Source: an uncultured Caulobacteraceae bacterium (lineage in GTDB: Bacteria > Pseudomonadota > Alphaproteobacteria > Caulobacterales > Caulobacteraceae). Taken from it: a stretch of DNA of 64,000 nucleotides. The stretch is taken from assembly GCA_903872075.1 (NCBI GenBank), contig CAIQJF010000100.1, positions 1-64,000 of the forward strand, read 5' to 3'. Shown here one piece after another: positions 10,276 through 18,753 of the stretch. The notes under the pieces were generated by a model. The model was not told the origin of the DNA, ran no database searches, and was given only the letters and a program-made list of their open reading frames with translations. Positions within the stretch are counted from its first letter, which is position 1. Each line of letters begins with the position of its first letter. The position numbers and the translations under genes are program-made.

Positions 10276-11352
10276 TTGCGCCTTCCCCAGGCCCGTCTCG
10301 ACCAGGTTCTCGACCGCTTCCGCGAGGTGGAGGCGCGCATGGAGACGGCCAGTGACGGCCAGGAGATCGTGCGCCTGGGCAAGGAGCACGCCGAGCTGCG
10401 CCCCGTGGCCGAGTTCGCCCAGCGCCTGGCCAGCGCCCGCGCCGAGCGCGAGGACCTGGAGCGGATGATCGCCGACGACGACGCCGAGATGGCCGCCATG
10501 GCCCGCGACGAAATCGCCGAACTCGACTCCCGCCTGCCCGAGCTTGAGCGCGAACTGGCCCTGCTGCTGGCCCCGCGCGACGCCGACGAGAACGCCTCGG
10601 CCATTCTGGAAGTGCGCGCCGGCACCGGCGGCGACGAGGCGGCCCTGTTCGCCGGCGATCTGTTCCGCATGTACCAGCGCTACGCCAGCGAGCACGGCTG
10701 GCGGGTGGAGGTGGAGAGCGTCTCCGAGGGCGACGCCGGCGGCTATAAGGAAATCATCGCCTCCATCGCCGGCGAGGGCGTCTTCGGCCGCCTGAAGTTC
10801 GAGAGCGGCGTCCACCGGGTGCAACGCGTACCCGACACCGAGACCCAAGGCCGCATCCACACCAGCGCCGCCACCGTCGCCGTGCTCCCCGAGGTCGAGG
10901 ACGTGGATATCGAGATCAAGGACGCCGACATCCGCATCGACACCTATCGCTCCAGCGGCGCCGGCGGCCAGCACGTGAACAAGACCGACTCGGCGGTGCG
11001 CATCACCCACCTGCCCACCGGCATCGTGGTCACCAGCTCCGAGAAGAGCCAGCACCAGAACCGCGCCCGGGCCATGAAGGTGCTGCACGCGCGCCTGCAC
11101 CAGCAGAAGCGAGACGCCCTGGACGCCCAGCGCTCCGAGACCCGCAAGACCCAGGTCGGCAGCGGCGACCGCTCCGAGCGGATCCGCACCTACAACTTCC
11201 CCCAAGGCCGGGTCACCGACCACCGCATCAACCTGACCCTCTACAACCTGCCGAAGGTGATCGAGGGCGAGGCCCTGGACGATGTGATCAATCCGCTGAT
11301 CGCGGAAGATCAGGCGGCGAGGCTGGCGAGTCTGGAGGAGAGTTTCGGGTAA
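10276..11352 (+). CDS. prfA: Peptide chain release factor 1
   Basis: [51 protein letters not shown] (GGQ), [14 protein letters not shown]. Confidence 0.96.
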   Translation: MRLPQARLDQVLDRFREVEARMETASDGQEIVRLGKEHAELRPVAEFAQRLASARAEREDLERMIADDDAEMAAMARDEIAELDSRLPELERELALLLAPRDADENASAILEVRAGTGGDEAALFAGDLFRMYQRYASEHGWRVEVESVSEGDAGGYKEIIASIAGEGVFGRLKFESGVHRVQRVPDTETQGRIHTSAATVAVLPEVEDVDIEIKDADIRIDTYRSSGAGGQHVNKTDSAVRITHLPTGIVVTSSEKSQHQNRARAMKVLHARLHQQKRDALDAQRSETRKTQVGSGDRSERIRTYNFPQGRVTDHRINLTLYNLPKVIEGEALDDVINPLIAEDQAARLASLEESFG

Positions 11353-11410
11353 CGGACGACGCCTGCCGGGTTTCCGGCCGCATCCCGATCGTGCAGTAAG
11401 GGCCCCGACC

Positions 11411-12241
11411 ATGACCCAAGCCGACCTGCCCCCGCCTTCCGGCATCGACACACCCTTCGCCCTCGACGCGAGCACCGTCGACGGCTTCCGCCGCCACGGC
11501 CACGCCGTGGTCCGGGGCCTGGCCAGCGCCGAAGAGATCGCCCGATTCGCCCCGCCCATCCTGGCGCAGGAGCGCCGGCTGGCGGAAAAGGCCCCGCCGC
11601 TCGAAGAGCGGGCGACCTATTTCAAGGCGTTCCTTCAGGGGCACAATCTCTGGACCCGGGACGCGGCCATCAAGCCGTTCGTCTTCTCGGCCCGGTTCGC
11701 CAAGGTCGCGGCCGAGCTGATGGGCGTGGCGGGCGTGCGCCTCTATCACGATCAGTCCCTGACCAAGGAGCCTGGAGGCGGCCATACGCCCTGGCACCAG
11801 GACCAGACCTACTGGCCGCTGGACACCGACGACACCATCACCATGTGGATGCCCCTGGTGGATGTGCCCGAGGCGGTGGGCACCATGACCTTCGCCGACG
11901 GCAGTTACGCCCGGCGCGACCTGGGGCCCTGGACGATCGGCGACGAGTCCGAGGCAGAATTCGCAGGCCTGGTCGCGCGCGAGGGTTTCACCACCACGAC
12001 CCACGGGGCGCTGAAGGCCGGAGACGCCACCTTCCACCGGGGCTGGACCCTGCACCGGGCCCCGGCCAATCCCACGCCCCTGATGCGGTCGGTGATGACC
12101 GTGATCTGGTACGCCGATGGGACCCGGGTGAGCGATGACCTGAGCGGCGTCAGGGCCCTGGACCACAAATACTGGCTCGGCTCCGTGCCGCCCGGCGAGG
12201 TGGCGGACGGGCCGATGAATCCGGTTCTCTGGCCGCGCTAG
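11411..12241 (+). CDS. Phytanoyl-CoA dioxygenase family protein
   Basis: HTPWHQDQTYWPLDTDDTITMWMPLVDVPEAVGTMTFADGSY (HxD iron motif), HRGWTLHRAPAN. Confidence 0.9.
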   Translation: MTQADLPPPSGIDTPFALDASTVDGFRRHGHAVVRGLASAEEIARFAPPILAQERRLAEKAPPLEERATYFKAFLQGHNLWTRDAAIKPFVFSARFAKVAAELMGVAGVRLYHDQSLTKEPGGGHTPWHQDQTYWPLDTDDTITMWMPLVDVPEAVGTMTFADGSYARRDLGPWTIGDESEAEFAGLVAREGFTTTTHGALKAGDATFHRGWTLHRAPANPTPLMRSVMTVIWYADGTRVSDDLSGVRALDHKYWLGSVPPGEVADGPMNPVLWPR

Positions 12242-12265
12242 GGCCGACCGGGACCGACCTTGGCC

Positions 12266-14515
12266 ATGCTGGACCCAGCGCACCCTGTCTGGCGCCATCC
12301 CCTTGAATTCGACACGGCGCCGCAGTCCTCCGACCATGGCCTGCCGCTCGGCGATGGCCTGGTTGGCGTCAGCCTGTGGGGCGACGGCCAGCCGCTCATC
12401 CTCTCGCTCGACCGCGCGGACCTGTGGGACCAGCGGCCCATCCCGGAATACGCGGGGCCGGACTACCGCTGGGACCTGGTCGCGGCCGCCCACCACGCCG
12501 GTGATCACGACCGGCTCAAGACCCTGCTGGAAGCGCCCTACGACCGGGCCGGGCCGACGCGGCTGTCGGCGGGACGGCTGGAGCTGACGTTTCCGTTGCC
12601 GGCGGTTCGCTGGCGTTTCGAGCGCGCGACCGGCATGGCGCGGTTGGACTTCGCCGACGGCGCCGTTCTCGAGGCGCTGATCACGGCGACGGGCAATGTC
12701 GGGCGGCTGAGGGTGCAGGGAGCGACGCCCGTCGCCAGATTGATCACCCCGCCGTTCGGCGGGCCGCCGGAGGGGCTGGCGCCGCAAGGGAAGTTCAGTC
12801 TCAGCCGCCACAACGCCTGGGATCTGGGCTATTCGCCGCCGAGCCTGCTGTCCGGGGACGGCGTCGAAGGCTTCGTTCAGGCGGGTTTTGGCGGCTTCGG
12901 CTTCGCCGTGGTCCTGGCGCAGAAGACCGAGGACGGCGCCTGGCTGGCCGCCTGGCGCATCGAGACGGGCGAGACGAGCGATCCTCACCTGGGCGCGCGC
13001 GCGATCGCCGCCACCCAGGCGGCGCTCGGCCGTGACTTCGCGGCGGAGTCCGCCGATGTCGCCACCTGGTGGGCCGATTACTGGTCGCGCGGACGTGTGG
13101 ACCTGCCGGAACCCGCCATTGAGCAGGCCTACTACGCCGGGATGTCGCAATTCGGGGCCACGGCCCGGCGCGGCGGCCCGCCGGCGTCCCTGCAGGGTGT
13201 CTGGACCACCGACGACGGCCGATTGCCGCCCTGGAAGGGGGACTACCACCACGACCTGAACACCCAGATGACCTATTGGCCGGCCTATGCCGGTGATCAG
13301 CTGGAGGCGGGCCTTGGCTTTCTCGACTGGCTGTGGGCGACGCGCGAGACCTGCGAAGACTGGACCCGCCGGTTCTATGGCGTGGACGGCCTGAATGTGC
13401 CGATGACCGCGGATATCGCCAACCTTCAGATAGGCGGCTGGCGCCAATACACCCATTCGGTGTCGACCAGCGCCTGGCTGGCGCACCATTTCCACCTTCA
13501 CTGGCGCTACAGCCAGGACCCCGGGTTTCTTGAGGACCGGGCCTATCCCTATCTGTCCGCGGTGTGCCGCTTCGTGGCGGCCATCAGCGAGATTCGCGAC
13601 GCGGACGGCTTTCGGTCGGTCGCCCTGTCCTCCTCGCCGGAGGTGGGCGACAATCGCCCCGAGGCGTGGTTCGCGAGCTGGACCAACTATGACCTGACCC
13701 TCTTTCGCTGGGTGCTGGGGGCCGCGGCGGACATGGCGCTCGCCCTGGCGAGGGCCGATGAGGCCGCCCATTGGCGATCGGTGCTGGCCGATCTGCCGCC
13801 GTGCGCCCTGGCCGAGTCCGGCGCGCTGCTGGTGGCGCCTGGGCTCGCCTATCCCGGCCACCATCGTCATTTCTCTCATGCCGTGGGCGTCCACCCGCTG
13901 GGGCTGTTCGCGGGCCTCGACGGGACGCCGGACGACCGGCGGGTGGCGGTGGCGACGGCCCGGGAGCTCGACGCGGCCTCGGGCGATTTCTGGATGGGCT
14001 ACAGCCACGCCTGGGCCGCGGCGATCGCCACGCGGATCGGCGATGGGGACGCCGCGCGGCGTCGACTGTTGGACTACGGCGCGGCGTTCGTCTTTCCCAA
14101 CGGCTTTCACGCCAATGGCGACTGGGGGCGAAAGGGTTACGGCAAGGCCCCGTTCGGGGCGTTCACCCTGGAAGGCGCCATGGGCGCGGCCGATGCGGTT
14201 CAGACCTTGCTCCTGCAGAGCGCGCCGGGCAGGCTGCGCCTGTTCCCGGCTTTGCCGCAGGCCTGGACCGACGCGTCGTTCGCGGGGCTTCGCGCCGACG
14301 GGGCCATTCTAGTGTCGGCCGCCGTGGAAAACGGGCGTCTGGCGCGCGTGAGATTGAGCCCTCAAGCGCCTGCCCGCATCCGCCTCTCCGTCAAGGACCG
14401 CGCACCGGCGTTGGAACTCGATCTCACCGCCGGGACGGCCGTGGAGCTCGACGCCCGGGCCTTGAGCGCCCTTGAGGCCGCGCCCCATTGCGCCAACCCG
14501 GAGGTTTCCGCCTAA
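12266..14515 (+). CDS. Glycoside hydrolase, GH95-like (alpha-L-fucosidase-type (alpha/alpha)6 barrel)
   Basis: ASLQGVWTTDDGRLPPWKGDYHHDLNTQMTYWPAYAGDQLEAG and SSSPEVGDN...TNYDLTLFRWVLGAA are typical of GH95/GH65-like catalytic domains. Confidence 0.75.
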   Translation: MLDPAHPVWRHPLEFDTAPQSSDHGLPLGDGLVGVSLWGDGQPLILSLDRADLWDQRPIPEYAGPDYRWDLVAAAHHAGDHDRLKTLLEAPYDRAGPTRLSAGRLELTFPLPAVRWRFERATGMARLDFADGAVLEALITATGNVGRLRVQGATPVARLITPPFGGPPEGLAPQGKFSLSRHNAWDLGYSPPSLLSGDGVEGFVQAGFGGFGFAVVLAQKTEDGAWLAAWRIETGETSDPHLGARAIAATQAALGRDFAAESADVATWWADYWSRGRVDLPEPAIEQAYYAGMSQFGATARRGGPPASLQGVWTTDDGRLPPWKGDYHHDLNTQMTYWPAYAGDQLEAGLGFLDWLWATRETCEDWTRRFYGVDGLNVPMTADIANLQIGGWRQYTHSVSTSAWLAHHFHLHWRYSQDPGFLEDRAYPYLSAVCRFVAAISEIRDADGFRSVALSSSPEVGDNRPEAWFASWTNYDLTLFRWVLGAAADMALALARADEAAHWRSVLADLPPCALAESGALLVAPGLAYPGHHRHFSHAVGVHPLGLFAGLDGTPDDRRVAVATARELDAASGDFWMGYSHAWAAAIATRIGDGDAARRRLLDYGAAFVFPNGFHANGDWGRKGYGKAPFGAFTLEGAMGAADAVQTLLLQSAPGRLRLFPALPQAWTDASFAGLRADGAILVSAAVENGRLARVRLSPQAPARIRLSVKDRAPALELDLTAGTAVELDARALSALEAAPHCANPEVSA

Positions 14516-14569
14516 CGGCCGTGACGGGCGGCGAGGCCGGCGAGCCGCGACGAGCGTTTCGGCTAGGCC

Positions 14570-17500
14570 TCAGACATCCCTGGAACCCCTCGCCACGAGC
14601 ACCGACATCGTGGTGTCGGACGTCAGGGGGGCGGGAAGTGTCTGGCCGCCGCCCGTCGCGCCGCCGACCTGAGCCATGGACTGCACGAACTGCGCCAGCA
14701 CTTGGCTTTGCGAGCCGCTCAGGGCTGGGGGCCGGTCGGCAGCGATGGTCCAGCTGGTGTCGACAACGCCGAGGTCGGCCGAGGTGAAGGCCGCATAGCC
14801 TGGGCCGCTGTTGGACAGCCATTCGGTGACATCGCCGGTCGTGGTGTTGCGCCACAGGACGTCGGCCTTGCCGTCGCCATTGAAATCGCGAACCCCCATC
14901 ACCGACCAGGCCGAACCCATCGTCCCGATGTCCTGTGGCGTGTAGCCGCCGGGTCCGGTGGTGAACCAGGCGCTCACCGTGCCGTCGGTGTTGCGCCAGA
15001 GCAGATCGCTGAGGCCGTCGCCATTGAGATCTCCGACAGCCTCAATCGTCCAGGATGTCGGGACAACCCCCAGACCAGGGGTGGTGAAGCTCGAGAAACC
15101 GGTTCCCGCGGTCGAGAGCCATTCGGAGACCTCGCCGCTGGTGTTGCGCCACAGGATGTCGGCCTTGCCGTCGCCGTTGAAGTCGCCGGCGAACTGGACC
15201 TTCCAGCTAGCGTCTATGACAGCCAGATCCTGGGCCGCGTAGCCGCCGCCGGGCGCGGTGAACCACAGGCTGACGGTTCCATTCGTGTTGCGCCAGAGAA
15301 CGTCGCTGAGACCGTCGCCATCGAAATCCCCGGCGCCCTGGATGGTCCAGGCGGATGGGACCACACCGAGGCCGGGCGTCGTATAGCCGCCGCCGGGTTT
15401 CGACAGCCATTCGGAGACCTCGCCATTGGCGTTGCGCCAGAGGATGTCGGACTGACCGTCGCCATTGAAATCGGCCGTGAGCTGGATGACCCAGCTGGGG
15501 TCGATGACCGCAAGATCCTGAAACGTGTGGCCGCCGCCCGCACCGGTGTACCAGACGGTGACCGTGCCGTTCGCGTTGCGCCAGAGGATGTCGCTCAGGG
15601 CGTCGCCGTTGAAGTCCGAGGGCGGACGGCGCGGCTTGGCCGTCAGGCCTGGCGGCCGGTCAGCGGCGACGGTCCAGCTGTTGGGAATGACGCCGAGGTC
15701 GGTGGAGGTGAAGCCGGCGTAGCCCTGGCCGCTGTTGGACAGCCACTCGGTCACGTCGCCGGTGCTGGTGTTGCGCCACAGGACGTCCGCCTTCCCGTCG
15801 CCGTTGAAGTCGCGCACGCCCATCACCGACCAGGCCGAGCCCATCGCGCCGATATCCTGGGGCGCGTAGCCGCCGGCGCCGGTGGTGACCCAGATGCTCA
15901 CCGTGCCGTTGGTGTCGCGCCAGAGAAGGTCGCTTAGGCCATCGCCATTGAAATCGGCCACGCCCTCGATCGTCCAGGATGTCGGGACAACCCCCAAACC
16001 GGGGGTGGTGAAGCCTGAGAAACCGGTTCCCGTGGTCGAGAGCCATTCGGAGACCTCGCCGCTCGTTTTGCGCCAGAGGATGTCCGCCTTGCCGTCGCCG
16101 TTGAAATCGCCGGTGAACTGTATCGACCAGCTGGAGTCGATCACGGCCAGATCCTGGGACGTGTAGCCGCCGCCCACCCCGGTGAACCACAGGCTGACGG
16201 TTCCATTGGCGTTGCGCCAGAGGATGTCGCCGAGACCGTCGCCGTTGAAGTCGCCGGCCGCCTGGATGGTCCAGAAGGACGGGACCACGCCAAGGCCCGG
16301 GGTCGTATAGCCGCCGCCGGGCTTGGACAGCCACTCGGAGACCTCGCCGTTGGCGTTGCGCCACAGGATGTCGGCCACGCCATCGCCGTTGAAATCGGCG
16401 CCGAGCTGGATGACCCAGCTGGGGTCGATGATCGCCAGATCCTGAGCCGTGTGGCCGCCGCCCGAGCTGGTGGACCAGAGGCTGACCGTCCCGTTGCTGT
16501 TGCGCCAGAGGATATCGCTCAGGCCGTCGCCATTGAAGTCGTCCGGCGGCGGCGCATAGGCGATGAGATTTGTCCCGCCGGTTCCATCGCTTACCGCCTT
16601 GAACAACAGGCCGGGGGCGGTGACCCCGTCCAGCGTGTCCGTCGTCGCGCCGCCGCTGGTCACGATCAACTGGTTCGCGGCGTTCGTATGGGCCCCGGTG
16701 GCGACGACGTTTCCGAGATCGAGGGTGGCGCCGGCGCGCAGGGTGAGCGCCTGGACCACGCCGCCGCCCTGGTACACCGACAGCACGCCGTTGGCCTCGA
16801 TCGTGATCCCGCTGACCGTCCCACCCGCCTCGACCTGGAGATAGGCCTTTTTCGCCGTCGACGAGCCGCTGATCACGACCCCTTCGGCCAGTCCGTAGTC
16901 AAACAGGTTACCCGTGATGAGGCCGGGCCCGGACAGCGTGCCGCCGGACGACACGGTCGTGAGGCCGGGCAGGATGTCCCCGGCGGGAAGGACGAGGAAG
17001 CCCCCGGTCTGGACTGTGGCGGCCTGCGTCTCGATGACGCCGCCGCTCATCACCGTCACCCCACTGACCACCGTTGTATCTGTCGCGGTCGTGGAGATCA
17101 CCGTGGTGCTCGTCCCGCCCGGCACGATCAGTTCGGTCCCCAGAATCCCGCCGCTGCTGACGACCAGGTTGGAGGCCAAGGCGCCTGAGTAGAACCGCTC
17201 GAGGCCGCCGGACATGACGGTGGTCCCGCTGCTGTAACCGTTTGACCGGACCAGTTGGAAACCGCCGGACTGGACGACGACACCCGAAGCGCTTGCGCCG
17301 CTGGAGACCACCTGCTCGCCGCCAGCCTCCAGGGTGGCGCCGATGTCCAGCCCGCCGCTCAGGACAAATTCGATGCCGCCGGAGACCACGATCGCCTGGG
17401 CGGTTCCGGCCGACCCCACGTTCAGCGTGCCGCCGCTTTGGACCGTGACGCCGCTATCGACTTCGCCGGCGGCGATGTTCACCGTCTGTCCGGAAGAGAC

Positions 17501-18673
17501 GGTGGTGATCGGCGCCACGGATGACAGGGTCCAGCCGATGACGTCCAAGGTCAGCAGGTCGGGATAGGTAACCGCCCCCACAAGGCCGGTCGTCGTCACG
17601 CCATAGGCGTCGTATTGGTTGGATTGCCCGGCGATATAGGTGAGCTGCTGGCCGGTGCTCGAGGGATCCCAGTCGGCCGAGTCCGCTCCGTCATTGAGCC
17701 CGAAGAAACCGATGGGACTATGGAATTCGGTCAGCATCTGCGTGCCGTTGACCGAGAAGTAGGCCGGACGTCCGCTCTGCCCCAGGCTGGCGTCCGGCAC
17801 ACCGGGGGCGGCGTAGCGGAACAAATCCATGACGTTGGGTGCCCCGCCGGCGCCACCGATGCGTCCGAGCCCCCCCTCGGAAATTTCGTGTTCGAGGATG
17901 GCGACGGCGTCGTACGCGCCGTAGGCCGGCGCGCTCTGGTCGTAGAAATAGGGCAAGCCGCTGCTGAGCTCGGTCGTGTCGCTGGTCGTCGGGTCCGCGC
18001 CGGGGAGACCCAGCACCACAGCCAGGGACTGGGCGATCGCGAACGTCGTCCCGCCGAACGTACTCGCCAGGCCTTTCATCGCGCCCGTCGCGGCGATGTC
18101 GGCCGCGCTCGTCGCGGCCTTGGCCAGCGCCGTCTGCAGCTGCGAGAAATTCGTATAGTAGGGCGTGAAGCTGTTCTGTCCCGCCGCCGCCAGGGGCGAC
18201 ATCTGGAACGAGAAATTCAAGGTCGCGGTGCTGGCGATCCGGGCCTGATAGAAGGCCTCGGCCGAGACGATGGCGTTCTCGAACCCCTGCCCGACACTGC
18301 TGTCGAGGGTGTTGACGAATTGAAGATGGCTGCCGGCCAGGATGAGGGTTTGCTGGGCGGTGACCTGCGGCGAGACGGGGTCGTTGGCCTCCGGTGCGAC
18401 ACCCAGATCGAAGATGTTCGTGCCGCCATTGTTGTCGCTCACCAGCGCGATCGAGGCGCCCTGGAAGTCTCCTGAGAGCTGCACCGTGCTGCTGGCTCCG
18501 GAGCCGCTGTAGACGGTCAGGAGATCGGTCGCGGGATCGAGATAGGCGGAGGTGATGTTCGCATAGGCGATCGACGTCACGTCGATCACGCCGCCAGAGC
18601 CGAGAGCCTGCGCCGTGGTCAGGCTCACCGGCGCCACCGCGTCGGAGACGATATAGCCGCCGTTGGGAACCAT
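14570..18673 (-). CDS. Large repeat protein: N-terminal metalloprotease-like domain (NF038122-like), AIDA/TibA-type strand-loop-strand repeats, 12 FG-GAP/VCBS-type repeats, conserved C-terminal tail
   Basis: AILEHEISEGGLGRIGG...LDVIGW; SGGTLNVGSAGTAQAIVVSGG... repeats; DFNGDG(L/K)xDILWRN x12. No signal peptide at MVPNGGYIVSDA... and no beta-barrel. Confidence 0.85.
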   Translation of the reverse strand: MVPNGGYIVSDAVAPVSLTTAQALGSGGVIDVTSIAYANITSAYLDPATDLLTVYSGSGASSTVQLSGDFQGASIALVSDNNGGTNIFDLGVAPEANDPVSPQVTAQQTLILAGSHLQFVNTLDSSVGQGFENAIVSAEAFYQARIASTATLNFSFQMSPLAAAGQNSFTPYYTNFSQLQTALAKAATSAADIAATGAMKGLASTFGGTTFAIAQSLAVVLGLPGADPTTSDTTELSSGLPYFYDQSAPAYGAYDAVAILEHEISEGGLGRIGGAGGAPNVMDLFRYAAPGVPDASLGQSGRPAYFSVNGTQMLTEFHSPIGFFGLNDGADSADWDPSSTGQQLTYIAGQSNQYDAYGVTTTGLVGAVTYPDLLTLDVIGWTLSSVAPITTVSSGQTVNIAAGEVDSGVTVQSGGTLNVGSAGTAQAIVVSGGIEFVLSGGLDIGATLEAGGEQVVSSGASASGVVVQSGGFQLVRSNGYSSGTTVMSGGLERFYSGALASNLVVSSGGILGTELIVPGGTSTTVISTTATDTTVVSGVTVMSGGVIETQAATVQTGGFLVLPAGDILPGLTTVSSGGTLSGPGLITGNLFDYGLAEGVVISGSSTAKKAYLQVEAGGTVSGITIEANGVLSVYQGGGVVQALTLRAGATLDLGNVVATGAHTNAANQLIVTSGGATTDTLDGVTAPGLLFKAVSDGTGGTNLIAYAPPPDDFNGDGLSDILWRNSNGTVSLWSTSSGGGHTAQDLAIIDPSWVIQLGADFNGDGVADILWRNANGEVSEWLSKPGGGYTTPGLGVVPSFWTIQAAGDFNGDGLGDILWRNANGTVSLWFTGVGGGYTSQDLAVIDSSWSIQFTGDFNGDGKADILWRKTSGEVSEWLSTTGTGFSGFTTPGLGVVPTSWTIEGVADFNGDGLSDLLWRDTNGTVSIWVTTGAGGYAPQDIGAMGSAWSVMGVRDFNGDGKADVLWRNTSTGDVTEWLSNSGQGYAGFTSTDLGVIPNSWTVAADRPPGLTAKPRRPPSDFNGDALSDILWRNANGTVTVWYTGAGGGHTFQDLAVIDPSWVIQLTADFNGDGQSDILWRNANGEVSEWLSKPGGGYTTPGLGVVPSAWTIQGAGDFDGDGLSDVLWRNTNGTVSLWFTAPGGGYAAQDLAVIDASWKVQFAGDFNGDGKADILWRNTSGEVSEWLSTAGTGFSSFTTPGLGVVPTSWTIEAVGDLNGDGLSDLLWRNTDGTVSAWFTTGPGGYTPQDIGTMGSAWSVMGVRDFNGDGKADVLWRNTTTGDVTEWLSNSGPGYAAFTSADLGVVDTSWTIAADRPPALSGSQSQVLAQFVQSMAQVGGATGGGQTLPAPLTSDTTMSVLVARGSRDV
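14735..16540 (-). repeat. FG-GAP/VCBS-type repeat array, 12 units of ~48-51 aa in two blocks of six
   Basis: Twelve DFNGDG-type units counted in the translation. A linker ADRPPGLTAKPRRPPS separates units 6 and 7. Confidence 0.9.
16610..17510 (-). repeat. AIDA/TibA-like autotransporter strand-loop-strand repeat region inside CDS 14570..18673
   Basis: Repeated xVxSGGxxxV... pattern: VDSGVTVQSGGTLNVGSAGTAQAIVVSGGIEFVLSGGLDIGATLEAGGEQVVSSGASASGVVVQSGGFQLV. Confidence 0.8.
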
Positions 18674-18753
18674 CGTCTCTGTCACGGCGGCAGTCCTCCG
18701 GAAGTGGCCATAGCTCAGGGACGAGGACGTCCTGCGGATCGTCGGGCCAAGTT

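Noticed and set aside
11288-14110. 940-aa minus-strand ORF
   Set aside because: Antisense to prfA, PhyH and GH95 genes; a high-GC shadow ORF with low-complexity composition and no domain.
14702-15937. 411-aa plus-strand repetitive ORF
   Set aside because: Antisense shadow of the FG-GAP repeats of CDS 14570..18673.
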